From contig CBDHFN010000003.1 of NCBI GenBank assembly GCA_965262605.1, forward strand, positions 1,240,001 through 1,304,000: a DNA stretch of 64,000 nucleotides. Reading direction: 5' to 3'. Source of the stretch: CBDHFN01 sp965262605. Its GTDB lineage: Bacteria; Pseudomonadota; Alphaproteobacteria; JASGCL01. This document shows, one piece after another, positions 8,571 through 17,097 of this stretch; the stretch's first letter is position 1, and each line of letters opens with the position of its first letter. A program made the position numbers and the translations under genes. The notes below the pieces were generated by a model that saw only the letters and a list, made by a program, of their open reading frames with translations, was not told the DNA's origin and did not search any database.

Positions 8571-9302
8571 TTAGACAATTAATTTATTTATCAAAAGATA
8601 ATTTGCGCAATGTGGGAATTCATGAAATACGCTATATTCGGGAATTTTTATGATTCCATTGGGTGTAAAACGCATAAATTTATAATATTCACTTAATAAA
8701 TACCAAAAATCCCGAAAAAATATTCGGGCATCAACATTGCAACCCACTTCAAATTGAATTAATTTAATGTTTTTAAAAAAAGATTTATCAATGGTTCTTA
8801 AAACTTCTAATTCATGCCCCTCAATATCCAATTTCAAAATATCAATATTTTCTATTTTTTCTTGCATAATATAATTGTATAAATTCTTTGTTTGCACAAT
8901 TTCGGCATAATCAAAATTAAGTTTATATTCGCGAATATCACGATGATATAGCGAACCCAAGCCACTGCCATCACTATCGGCGTATAGAATTACTTTTTCA
9001 TTATCGTTATTGCTAAGCGCAAATGGCATAATTTTGATATTAGTATGGCTATGAAATTTTTGAGTTAATATATCAATATTTTTTTTATTGGGTTCAAATA
9101 TTACATACTGGCTATCTTTGGCATGTTTCAACATTTCGGAGGTGTAATCGCCAACATTACCACCAATATCAAATATTATTTTGGGATTCGGCACAAAATG
9201 CAATGCACCTTTTATTTGCATTGCCATAGGCGCGTCCCAAGCAATGCCTAACTTTTCTAAATTTTCAATAATTATTTGATATATTTCATTTATATTGCTC
9301 AT
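8571..9302 (-). CDS. FkbM-family SAM-dependent methyltransferase
   Basis: 243 aa. The SAM-binding motif FDIGGNVGDYTSEM (Gly loop at about 45-51), acidic motif II VIFEPN, and DILKLDIEGHELEVLR identify the FkbM family, whose members O-methylate sugars or other small substrates. It is the last gene of the minus-strand island, separated from glycosyltransferase A1 by one copy of the RTX-tail repeat. The inferred role is methylation of the glycan built by the neighbouring transferases. The ATG follows AAAAGGC. Confidence 0.88.
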   Translation of the reverse strand: MSNINEIYQIIIENLEKLGIAWDAPMAMQIKGALHFVPNPKIIFDIGGNVGDYTSEMLKHAKDSQYVIFEPNKKNIDILTQKFHSHTNIKIMPFALSNNDNEKVILYADSDGSGLGSLYHRDIREYKLNFDYAEIVQTKNLYNYIMQEKIENIDILKLDIEGHELEVLRTIDKSFFKNIKLIQFEVGCNVDARIFFRDFWYLLSEYYKFMRFTPNGIIKIPEYSVFHEFPHCANYLLINKLIV

Positions 9303-9313
9303 ATTTTGCCTTT

Positions 9314-9659
9314 TTACCCAAATATTAAATGTGATTCACCGCCGATAGCCCCGTGCCATTTATGGTGGTGATAAAATACAACTAACATTATTTGCGTATA
9401 AAGTCAAAATATTTCATAAAAAACCAAGCCTTCGTTCAATTTCAGACCAAATATGGTTATATGAATAATTTTCTTGCCAAAAATTATATGCTTCATTGAC
9501 GATTTTTTCGCGCCATTCTTCGTGTTTTAAGAAAAATTGCGCATAAATCATGACATCATTGCGGTTATAAACGGGAATATAATGCACGAACGGCACATAA
9601 ATATCCTCACAAGACATCGTGCCTTCCTCTAATAACAAGCATTTATTCACAATCGCTTC
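9314..9659 (-). repeat. Direct repeat R1, copy 1 (346 bp)
   Basis: Nearly identical to 12874-13219 and 14707-15052; all three have exactly the same length. On the minus strand it holds the last ~81 codons of a type-A glycosyltransferase followed by a decayed copy of the RTX C-terminal coding tail. In the tail an internal deletion shifts the frame, leaving a 24-codon ATG frame (9314-9388) that ends GGESHLIFG. Confidence 0.9.
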
Positions 9660-11096
9660 ACTGATTCGGAATGTTGAAATATATAAGTCATTATTTCTAA
9701 ATAAAAATCTATGCCCGCTGTTAAATGTTATTTTTGATTGTCGGTAAATTGATATAAATTCGTCCATGGTTTCAACTTTATTATCAGAATTAACTTTTAT
9801 TTTGGGTATATTTGGAATAAATTGGTGAATATCTTGCAAAAAATATTGGCGCATCGCCATTGATTGCGCATCGCCGATAAAACAAAAATTTCTTGTTTTA
9901 GTCGTGCATTCATTGTTATCGGTGGTTTGCGCAATTGGAAAATGTAAGAATTTTTCGTGATTTTTTAAACATGCTGGGTCTGATATAGTTTTATTTAATG
10001 AAACAAAAAGACTAATGGCGTTAAACCATTTTTCTGGAATTGGGGTTGATGCGTTATAATAATCTTGTAAATACCGAATGACAGGAATTTTTAAATTATT
10101 ATTTACTTGGGCAATAAAATTAAAAAAATTCTCGCTTTCATGATTGGCGATGATGTTATTATAATTCATAAATATGCAATCTATATTATTAATTTTTAAG
10201 GAATTATATATTGCGCTAAAATCATAATTTTGTATAAAAATATGGGTTGGAATGCTTGTATCGGTGTTTTCAATAAGAATTTCATGAAAAACATGCCCGC
10301 GTTGTCGCATTGATTGCGAAAAATGGTATAATGTCGGCTCTTGATAAAAATCAAGGCTATTTTTAATATTAAAATAAGCAATATTTAAAGGTTTTTTTAA
10401 GGCAAATTGCCGAAATAATCCTTGATATTGTGGTTTTGGCAATTGTTGATTGGCGTATTCATGCCATTTAATTTCAAGTTTTTGCTGAATCGCTTTTTCT
10501 TGAATTTTTGGTATTTCGGCTTCAGCCACGCCAAATTCGGAATGATTATATAAAATATTTTTGGCGCGTTCCTTAAAATAATCTTTATATTTACGAATAA
10601 AAATATTATGTTTTTCAAATATAGGGTATAAAATTTCATATTGCGCCTTGGTTTGAATAATTTTATTACCCCATAATCTTGCTTGTTCGTGATTACCGAT
10701 AATTAATTCATAATATTTTTTTGCGGATAGCAATTCGCCTAATTTCAATAAAATATTAGCTTTTTCCCATAATATTGCAGGGTAATTAAATTTTAATTGA
10801 TGATGCAATTCTTCCAATTGATTACTAATTTGGTGCAAATCTTCATGAGTCGTTTCAGGGCAACGCATTAAACAAAAATTATTTAAAAATTTATATAAAA
10901 TAAATTTTGCTTTGTTAGGGTTAATTGTTGCAATTTTTTCATTTAAAATTTGACTTGCTTGGATATATTTATTTTCATGCAATAATTTAAAAATCTGCAT
11001 ATCATCAGCATCACCCAATGACAAAAGATTTTCAGGCGTATAATATGCAAAGCTATTTATTATATCTAAATAGCCCTTTATTTCCAATTTAATCAT
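9414..11096 (-). CDS. Type-A TPR/CgeB-like glycosyltransferase A1
   Basis: 560 aa. The N-terminal ~200 residues are helical and TPR-like. The C-terminal half resembles the CgeB / Glyco_trans_1_2 group: KITFNSGHR, then FRISEAIVNKCLLLEEG, the usual place where these enzymes bind the nucleotide sugar. The last ~80 residues are the same in A2 and A3 apart from single substitutions, whereas the first ~450 are strongly diverged. ATG 11096 follows GAGGGTAATA. Its neighbours suggest a role in glycosylating a surface or secreted protein; sugar and acceptor are unknown. Confidence 0.75.
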   Translation of the reverse strand: MIKLEIKGYLDIINSFAYYTPENLLSLGDADDMQIFKLLHENKYIQASQILNEKIATINPNKAKFILYKFLNNFCLMRCPETTHEDLHQISNQLEELHHQLKFNYPAILWEKANILLKLGELLSAKKYYELIIGNHEQARLWGNKIIQTKAQYEILYPIFEKHNIFIRKYKDYFKERAKNILYNHSEFGVAEAEIPKIQEKAIQQKLEIKWHEYANQQLPKPQYQGLFRQFALKKPLNIAYFNIKNSLDFYQEPTLYHFSQSMRQRGHVFHEILIENTDTSIPTHIFIQNYDFSAIYNSLKINNIDCIFMNYNNIIANHESENFFNFIAQVNNNLKIPVIRYLQDYYNASTPIPEKWFNAISLFVSLNKTISDPACLKNHEKFLHFPIAQTTDNNECTTKTRNFCFIGDAQSMAMRQYFLQDIHQFIPNIPKIKVNSDNKVETMDEFISIYRQSKITFNSGHRFLFRNNDLYISTFRISEAIVNKCLLLEEGTMSCEDIYVPFVHYIPVYNRNDVMIYAQFFLKHEEWREKIVNEAYNFWQENYSYNHIWSEIERRLGFL

Positions 11097-11127
11097 TATT
11101 ACCCTCTATATACCATTATTAATTGCA

Positions 11128-11334
11128 TTAACTAAAAATTAAATGGCTACTTCCGCCAATGGCATTGATAAAATCATCAATATTAAACGCAGTTTGCGAA
11201 GTAATATCAGTAAAATCAGACGCAGTTTCAGAAGCATGATTATTAATTTGTAATATTTCATTATTACCAAAATTAAGGGTAATCTTACCATTTGTCAACG
11301 ATAAATTGCCTTCGCGTATGATTATGGCGCCCAA
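11128..11334 (-). CDS. 68-codon RTX-tail-like ORF after transferase B1
   Basis: Starts at TTG (11334) inside the last codons of glycosyltransferase B1, overlapping it by 13 bases in another frame, and ends SHLIFS. The sequence SLTNGKITLNFG then FNIDDFINAIGG matches the C-terminus of the broken RTX protein (18208-18349). It could be a remnant of an RTX gene or a small protein made by translational coupling. Compared with its copy at 16540-16746 it has many amino-acid differences but no frameshift or stop, which favours selection on the peptide. There is no ATG. Confidence 0.4.
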   Translation of the reverse strand: MGAIIIREGNLSLTNGKITLNFGNNEILQINNHASETASDFTDITSQTAFNIDDFINAIGGSSHLIFS

Positions 11335-11685
11335 TCTTCAAGGAATTTGTTTAATTCGGTGCGAACATCGTCAATAACATTGCCCCAATCATTAAATTTA
11401 TTTTGCCGAAAAGTGCGCGCGTCAGGGTGCCATGGTGGGTAGTTCGTTTTTGTGCAATACCAATACCATCCTGCAAAAAATGGTAATAAAATCCATAATT
11501 TATTTTTAAATCCTAATGCAGATGCCAAGTGCGCAATCCCCGAATCTATAGTAATTAATAAATCCATTTGTTCCAAAAAACCTGCTGTATCTGCCCAATC
11601 GGTTATTTGGGGTTTTAGAATCGTTATATTACCTCGTTTATTCATTAACTCTTCTTCTTCCTTGGTGAATTCTATCTGAAAGCAA
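11128..11685 (-). repeat. Direct repeat R2, copy 1 (558 bp)
   Basis: Pairs with 16540-17097 at a constant offset of 5412 bases with no length change. It comprises the last ~120 codons of a type-B glycosyltransferase plus the 68-codon RTX-tail ORF. Outside the block the two transferases diverge sharply. Confidence 0.88.
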
Positions 11686-12791
11686 AAAAGTTGCAATTCG
11701 GCGGGGAAAATATTTAATATATATTCTAAATTTATAGCGCGGAGCGGGTTTATTGCGCCACCCCTCCATGAAAAACCAATTTTAAGTTTTTGATTTTGAA
11801 ATTTTTCATTAACGAAAAATGTTGATTTGAAATTTATTTCAGGCGCAGGGATATTATCAAAATTTGCTTGAAGATAAAAAGGCAAAGACATGCAAAAAAT
11901 TTGAGCGTCAAAATTAATTGCTTCAAATTCTTGTTTATTCGTAATAATTTTCTTAATACATGGACAATATTGCCATATTTTATCATTTTTTATATGAAAT
12001 ATACCTAAATAAATTTCATATTTTGCACGCTGTAATATCGGATAATATCGCATCATCGCAAGCATATCGCCTATACCACCTTCATATATTATAAGAATTT
12101 TTTTTGATGATTCATTTGATAAATCTATTTGTTGCGAAATATTAATATTATATTCATTTAAAAATTTTGAATATAATGGAAGTTGCAAACGATATTCATA
12201 ATGTTTATTTGCAAGAACATAATCGCCAATGGCATAATAAACTGATGCAATATTGCAAAAAGAATTAATATTATCAGGGGCGATTATTTGGGCAAATTTA
12301 TAATTTTCCATAGATTCTTGCAAGCGATTCAAGTATAAAAAGCAATGCCCTAAATTCAAATAAATTATTATATTTTTAGGGTTAAGTGATTTTGCCATTT
12401 GTAAAAATTTTATCGCCATTTCTAAGTCATTTATTTGCATGAAAATATACGATGCTTCAATCAAGGGTTGGTGATGATTGGGAAATTTACTATGAATTTT
12501 TCTGCATAAATTTAGGATATTTTGATAATTTTCAATTGAATATATTGATAAATCACGGCAAATAATCGTGATTGATTTATTATTTAACTCAATTGCTTGC
12601 CATAAATGCTTTTCAGCCAATTCAGCAAATTCGCATTTTAAGCTTAATTTGCCAATTAAAAAATGATATTCCCAGTTATCATGATATTTTTCTTTAAATT
12701 GTATTAAATATTCAAATAAATTGATGCAATCATTTCGGAGTTGCATTTCTTGAATTTTTGTATGGTAATCTTTAATTTCAATTTCAGTCAT
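11322..12791 (-). CDS. Type-B TPR/GT9-like glycosyltransferase B1
   Basis: 489 aa. The N-terminal ~200 residues carry TPR motifs (for example SLNPKNIIIYLNLGHCFLYL and APDNINSFCNIASVYYAIGD). A C-terminal domain resembles heptosyltransferase/GT9-like modules of TPR proteins: DLLITIDSGIAHLASALG, then LPFFAGWYW and YPPWHPDARTFRQ. The last ~120 residues are almost identical to B2, while the rest differ widely; the few differences inside the block cluster at the LPFFAGWYW loop. It has its own promoter at 12834-12861. Inferred role: adding sugar to the RTX protein or another surface acceptor. Confidence 0.75.
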   Translation of the reverse strand: MTEIEIKDYHTKIQEMQLRNDCINLFEYLIQFKEKYHDNWEYHFLIGKLSLKCEFAELAEKHLWQAIELNNKSITIICRDLSIYSIENYQNILNLCRKIHSKFPNHHQPLIEASYIFMQINDLEMAIKFLQMAKSLNPKNIIIYLNLGHCFLYLNRLQESMENYKFAQIIAPDNINSFCNIASVYYAIGDYVLANKHYEYRLQLPLYSKFLNEYNINISQQIDLSNESSKKILIIYEGGIGDMLAMMRYYPILQRAKYEIYLGIFHIKNDKIWQYCPCIKKIITNKQEFEAINFDAQIFCMSLPFYLQANFDNIPAPEINFKSTFFVNEKFQNQKLKIGFSWRGGAINPLRAINLEYILNIFPAELQLFCFQIEFTKEEEELMNKRGNITILKPQITDWADTAGFLEQMDLLITIDSGIAHLASALGFKNKLWILLPFFAGWYWYCTKTNYPPWHPDARTFRQNKFNDWGNVIDDVRTELNKFLEDWAP

Positions 12792-12833
12792 AATTTAAAA
12801 AATTTAATCCAACCATTAAACGATAATTTTAAT

Positions 12834-12861
12834 AGCATAAATGAAGTTTCTTTAATGTCAA
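12834..12861 (-). promoter_or_regulatory. Promoter of glycosyltransferase B1
   Basis: Read on the minus strand: TTGACA (complement at 12856-12861), 16-base spacer, TATGCT (complement at 12834-12839). It lies between the RTX-tail repeat of the preceding cassette and the B1 ATG at 12791, so this cassette can be transcribed on its own. Confidence 0.55.
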
Positions 12862-12873
12862 TTATAAAAATCA

Positions 12874-13219
12874 TTACCCAAAAATTAAATGTGATTCACC
12901 GCCGATAGCCCCGTGCCATTTATGGTGGTGATAAAATACAACTAACATTATTTGCGTATAAAGTCAAAATATTTCATAAAAAACCAAGCCTTCGTTCAAT
13001 TTCCGACCAAATATTGTTATATGAATAATTTTCTTGCCAAAAATTATATGCTTCATTGACGATTTTTTCGCGCCATTCTTCGTGTTTTAAGAAAAATTGC
13101 GCATAAATCATGACATCATTGCGGTTATAAACGGGAATATAATGCACGAACGGCACATAAATATCCTCACAAGACATCGTGCCTTCCTCTAATAACAAGC
13201 ATTTATTCACAATCGCTTC
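12874..13219 (-). repeat. Direct repeat R1, copy 2 (346 bp)
   Basis: Same extent as copies 1 and 3; encodes the A2 C-terminus and a decayed RTX tail, including the 24-codon frame 12874-12948. Identity with copy 3 continues ~35 bp further into the coding region than with copy 1. Confidence 0.9.
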
Positions 13220-14632
13220 GTTAATGCGGAATGTTGAAATATAAAAATATTGTCCATTAAAAAAATTTCTGCAACCCGTATTAAATGTAATTTTTGAATT
13301 TTGATATAAAGCGATATATTTAGCCATTGAATCAATGCCATTGTGTAGCGATAAAGATAGTCTTAAGTTTTTAAAATAATTTTCAAAATCCTTAACAAAT
13401 GCACCCCGCCTTGTTTGTTCAGTATCCGAACCAATAATAATAATATCGTATCCTTTTGGCGAATTACTATAATTACTTGTTAAAGCCATAATCGGCAAAT
13501 GTAATATTTTATGTTTATTCTGCAAAAAACAAGCATCTGTATTATCAATATTTAATGTTATTAGCAAATCAATCGCATCATACCATGTTTGAGGTATTTT
13601 ATATCCGCAATTATAGCAGTCCATTACATAACGAATTACAGGAATTTTTAATATGTTATTAATTTTATTAAAAATATTAGTAAAATTTTCGCTGTGGTCT
13701 TGCAATAAATGCACATTAAAATCTAAAAAAATTATATTAATTTGGTGTTTGCGAATCGCTTCAAAAATTTCTTTGCCTTCGTAATTTTCATAAAATTCTT
13801 TATCTTTTGAAATATCAATCATTAAATCATCTAAACAAATTTCATACAAATTATGCCCGCGCTGTAATGTAGCATTGCCAAAATAATATTTTGTGGGGTT
13901 TTCAAACTCCCTTATTCTTGCATAACCTACATATAAAATATTAAGCTTTTTTTCATGTGGTTGACTTTTAAATATCCCTTGATACGAGGGCTTTGAATGA
14001 TTGCCGTTAATATATTCTTGCCATTTTTGATGCAATTTATCGGTGATAATTTTTTCTTGTTCTGATGTTATAAAATCTTGGATTTTTCCAAGCTCTGTCA
14101 TGGAATTACCAATATCATTTTCTCTGTCTTCAAAAAAATTATTATATCTATGAATGTCATAACCATGATATTTAAATATCGGCATTAAAAAATTAAACTC
14201 TTCTCTTGTATTAATTATAATATTAAGATTTTTTATCGCTGGTTCGTGATTTCTTATTACTAATGTATAAAGTAATTTGGCTTGCTCGTATTCCCTTAAT
14301 TTTAACAAAATATGCGCCTTTTCCCATAAAAAACTATATGATTTATACATATCAAACATTTCTTGCATTCTGTGCGCGCATGTTTGATAATCAAAAAAAG
14401 TTTTATTAGATTTTGCAGCGCAATAAAATATAAGAAAATAAATTAATAAATTATCTTTATTTTCTGAATCATAAAATTCATTAATTAATATTGGTAATGC
14501 TAAATGATATTGCTTATCGTTAATATATTGAATAGCAGAATTTAAATGCTCTTTCCCTGAAATTAGCACTTCAATTTGTTTATAATAAATAAATTTATCA
14601 ATAAAATCAAAATTAGAATAATTTACATTCAT
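12974..14632 (-). CDS. Type-A TPR/CgeB-like glycosyltransferase A2
   Basis: 552 aa with the same architecture as A1 and A3: a helical TPR-like N-terminus with a LWEKAHILLKLREYEQAK segment, a middle region ending in KPSYQGIF, and a C-terminal CgeB-like domain. The final ~80 residues match A1 and A3, whereas the N-terminal part is closer to A3 than to A1. ATG 14632 follows AAGAAGG, and a near-consensus promoter lies at 14660-14688. Its substrate is unknown; the variable N-terminal half suggests a different acceptor with a common donor. Confidence 0.75.
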   Translation of the reverse strand: MNVNYSNFDFIDKFIYYKQIEVLISGKEHLNSAIQYINDKQYHLALPILINEFYDSENKDNLLIYFLIFYCAAKSNKTFFDYQTCAHRMQEMFDMYKSYSFLWEKAHILLKLREYEQAKLLYTLVIRNHEPAIKNLNIIINTREEFNFLMPIFKYHGYDIHRYNNFFEDRENDIGNSMTELGKIQDFITSEQEKIITDKLHQKWQEYINGNHSKPSYQGIFKSQPHEKKLNILYVGYARIREFENPTKYYFGNATLQRGHNLYEICLDDLMIDISKDKEFYENYEGKEIFEAIRKHQINIIFLDFNVHLLQDHSENFTNIFNKINNILKIPVIRYVMDCYNCGYKIPQTWYDAIDLLITLNIDNTDACFLQNKHKILHLPIMALTSNYSNSPKGYDIIIIGSDTEQTRRGAFVKDFENYFKNLRLSLSLHNGIDSMAKYIALYQNSKITFNTGCRNFFNGQYFYISTFRINEAIVNKCLLLEEGTMSCEDIYVPFVHYIPVYNRNDVMIYAQFFLKHEEWREKIVNEAYNFWQENYSYNNIWSEIERRLGFL

Positions 14633-14659
14633 TATCGCCTTCTTATAAAATTGCTTTTA

Positions 14660-14688
14660 ATTATATTCATAAATTTAAGAAATTACAA
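14660..14688 (-). promoter_or_regulatory. Promoter of glycosyltransferase A2
   Basis: Minus strand: TTGTAA (complement 14683-14688), 17-base spacer, perfect TATAAT (complement 14660-14665), 28 bases before the ATG at 14632. It lies immediately downstream of the preceding cassette's RTX tail. Confidence 0.65.
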
Positions 14689-14706
14689 GTCCATTTAATT
14701 GAAAGC

Positions 14707-15052
14707 TTACCCAAAAATTAAATGTGATTCACTGCCGATAGCCCCGTGCCATTTATGATGGTGATAAAATACAACTAACATTATTTGTCAATAAAGTCAA
14801 AATATTTCATAAAAAACCAAGCCTTCGTTCAATTTCCGACCAAATATGGTTATATGAATAATTTTCTTGCCAAAAATTATATGCTTCATTGACGATTTTT
14901 TCGCGCCATTCTTCGTGTTTTAAGAAAAATTGCGCATAAATCATGACATCATTGCGGTTATAAACGGGAATATAATGCACGAACGGCACATAAATATCCT
15001 CACAAGACATCGTGCCTTCCTCTAATAACAAGCATTTATTCACAATCGCTTC
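14707..15052 (-). repeat. Direct repeat R1, copy 3 (346 bp)
   Basis: Third copy; same 346-bp span as 9314-9659 and 12874-13219, containing the A3 3' end and the decayed RTX tail (24-codon frame 14707-14781, here GSESHLIFG). Small differences include a changed segment near 14781-14790. Confidence 0.9.
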
Positions 15053-16471
15053 GTTAATGCGGAATGTTGAAATATAAAAATATTGCCCCTGTAAAAATCC
15101 CCTGCAACCCGAATTAAATGTAATTTTTGAATCTTGATAATTTGCTACATATTCGTTCATATTGTAAATCTTATTATTGTAATTCAAATTTATCTTTGTT
15201 CCATTTTTAACGAAATTATTAATGCCAAATATAAACTTATTTCGTTGCGCTTGATAAGTATCAGAACCAATTATTGAAAAATTATGAGTTTTAACTATAT
15301 TTTTATATTCATTTGTTAAACAAAATAAAGGACAATGAAAAATCTTATCTTGATATTTATAACAATTTTCATCAAATTTATTTATGTTTAATGCTAAAAT
15401 CATAGCAACAGATTCAAACCATTTTGCAGGAATTTTTGCTCCGAAATTAATATAGTCCATGACATAACGAACTACCTGTATTTTTAAAATATTTTGTATT
15501 TTATTGATAATACCCACAAAATTATCTGAATCTGCATCTTCTTCTCTTATATTATAATCTAAAAATACCATGTTAATTTGAAAATTTACAATCATATCAA
15601 ATATTTCTTTGCCATCATATTTATCGTAAAAATTCTTATCAATTGGATTTTCACCCATTAACTCATCTAAGCATAACTCATGATAATTATGCCCGCGCTT
15701 TAAAATAGATTCTTTTAAATAATATTTTACTGGATTTTCAAAAACTCTCATTTTAGTATTGCCAATATATAAGATATTGAGAGTTATTTGGTGTGTTTTA
15801 TTCAGATAAATTCCTTGATACGATGGTTTATTAAATTTATCATTTTCGTATTCTTGCAAATTTTTTTTAATTTTATTAATAATCAAAAATTCTTGGTCAA
15901 GGGTTATTTCTTGCTCAATTTTTCCCAAAAAAGATTTATTATTTAAAATATCATTTGTTCTATCAAGCATTAAATTATTATATTGAAGCAGATTTAGTTG
16001 AAATTTTTGAAAAATTGGCGTTAAAAAATTATATTCAATCCTTGTGTCAATAATTAAATTACGAAATGTTTTTGTTGGCTGATGATTAGTGATGACTAAC
16101 TCAAAAAGCTGTTTTGCTTGATCATAATTTTCTAATTTTAATAAAATTTTTGCCTTTTCCCATAAAAAACTATAAGATTGATAAGAACTATACAATTCTT
16201 GCATTTTATTGTTGCAAATTTCTAAATCTTCCCTAACAATATTGCATCTAGCATATGAATAAAAAATTAAATAATATACCAAAATATTGCCATTTTTATC
16301 CATTTCAGTAATATTTTGATATAAAATATCCATAGCTTCTTCAAATTTTTTCTCGCGAATTAATTTAAGAGCTAAATTAATAACAATATTTTCATCAATT
16401 TTAAAATCTTCTTCGCCATATATTGCATAATTATCAATATAATTAAATGCCGAAATTGTTTTGTCTTTCAT
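14807..16471 (-). CDS. Type-A TPR/CgeB-like glycosyltransferase A3
   Basis: 554 aa, same family as A1 and A2. The N-terminal TPR-like part includes LWEKAKILLKLENYDQAKQL and the C-terminal domain includes KITFNSGCRGFLQGQYFYIS. The last ~80 residues are shared with A1 and A2. Start ATG 16471 has only a distant AAAGGC upstream, but a promoter is visible at 16499-16527. Codon use is as AT-rich as the other transferases and poorer in GC than the RTX gene upstream. Confidence 0.75.
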   Translation of the reverse strand: MKDKTISAFNYIDNYAIYGEEDFKIDENIVINLALKLIREKKFEEAMDILYQNITEMDKNGNILVYYLIFYSYARCNIVREDLEICNNKMQELYSSYQSYSFLWEKAKILLKLENYDQAKQLFELVITNHQPTKTFRNLIIDTRIEYNFLTPIFQKFQLNLLQYNNLMLDRTNDILNNKSFLGKIEQEITLDQEFLIINKIKKNLQEYENDKFNKPSYQGIYLNKTHQITLNILYIGNTKMRVFENPVKYYLKESILKRGHNYHELCLDELMGENPIDKNFYDKYDGKEIFDMIVNFQINMVFLDYNIREEDADSDNFVGIINKIQNILKIQVVRYVMDYINFGAKIPAKWFESVAMILALNINKFDENCYKYQDKIFHCPLFCLTNEYKNIVKTHNFSIIGSDTYQAQRNKFIFGINNFVKNGTKINLNYNNKIYNMNEYVANYQDSKITFNSGCRGFLQGQYFYISTFRINEAIVNKCLLLEEGTMSCEDIYVPFVHYIPVYNRNDVMIYAQFFLKHEEWREKIVNEAYNFWQENYSYNHIWSEIERRLGFL

Positions 16472-16498
16472 TGTAAAATAGTGCCTTTTATTTGATAA

Positions 16499-16527
16499 AT
16501 ATTATCAAAATAAATTTATTATTGCAA
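16499..16527 (-). promoter_or_regulatory. Promoter of glycosyltransferase A3
   Basis: Minus strand: TTGCAA (16522-16527), 17-base spacer, TAATAT (complement 16499-16504), placed between the RTX-tail ORF and the A3 ATG. Confidence 0.5.
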
Positions 16528-16539
16528 TATATAAAATCA

Positions 16540-16746
16540 TTACCCAAATATTAAATGTGATTCACCGCCGATTGCAGTAATAAAATCATCAATATTAAAC
16601 GCAGTTTGCGAAGTTGCGTCAATGAAATTACTTATGCCCCCTGATGCTTGATTGGAAATTGTTAAAACTTCATTATCCCCAAAATTAAGAGTAATCTTAC
16701 CATTTGTCAACGATAAATTGCCTTCGCGTAAGATTATGGCGCCCAA
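16540..16746 (-). CDS. 68-codon RTX-tail-like ORF after transferase B2
   Basis: Second copy of the tail ORF, again beginning at a TTG that overlaps the end of the transferase by 13 bases, and ending FITAIGGESHLIFG, identical to the end of the broken RTX protein. The frame is open in both copies although the peptides differ at roughly a quarter of positions. Expression would need a TTG start or reinitiation after the transferase stop. It may be a decaying fragment. Confidence 0.4.
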   Translation of the reverse strand: MGAIILREGNLSLTNGKITLNFGDNEVLTISNQASGGISNFIDATSQTAFNIDDFITAIGGESHLIFG

Positions 16747-17097
16747 TCTTCAAGGAATTTGTTTAATTCGGTGCGAACATCGTCAATAACATTACTCCAA
16801 TCATTAAATTTATTTTGCCGAAAAGTGCGCGCGTCAGGGTGCCATGGTGGGTAGTTCGTTTTTGTGCAATACCATCGCCAATCGGCATCAAGCGGCAACA
16901 TTACCCATAATTTATTGCCCATGCCCAAAGCCGAAGCTAAGTTAGCAATTCCCGAATCTATGGTAATTAATAAATCCATTTGTTCCAAAAACCCCGCTGT
17001 ATCTGCCCAATCGGTTATTTGCGGTTTTAAAATCGTGATATTACCTCGTTTATTCATTAACTCTTCTTCGTCCTTGGTAAATTCTATCTGAAAGCAA
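16540..17097 (-). repeat. Direct repeat R2, copy 2 (558 bp)
   Basis: Partner of 11128-11685. The match ends abruptly at the TCTATCTGAAAGCAA segment (plus-strand sense), beyond which the two transferase genes are unrelated at the nucleotide level. Confidence 0.88.

Noticed and set aside
9314..9388. 24-codon ATG frame ending GGESHLIFG (also at 12874-12948 and 14707-14781) as a conserved small gene
   Set aside because: The DNA is best explained as the RTX tail with a frame-shifting deletion, copied with the repeat block. There is no ribosome-binding site and the repeats are too similar to show selection.
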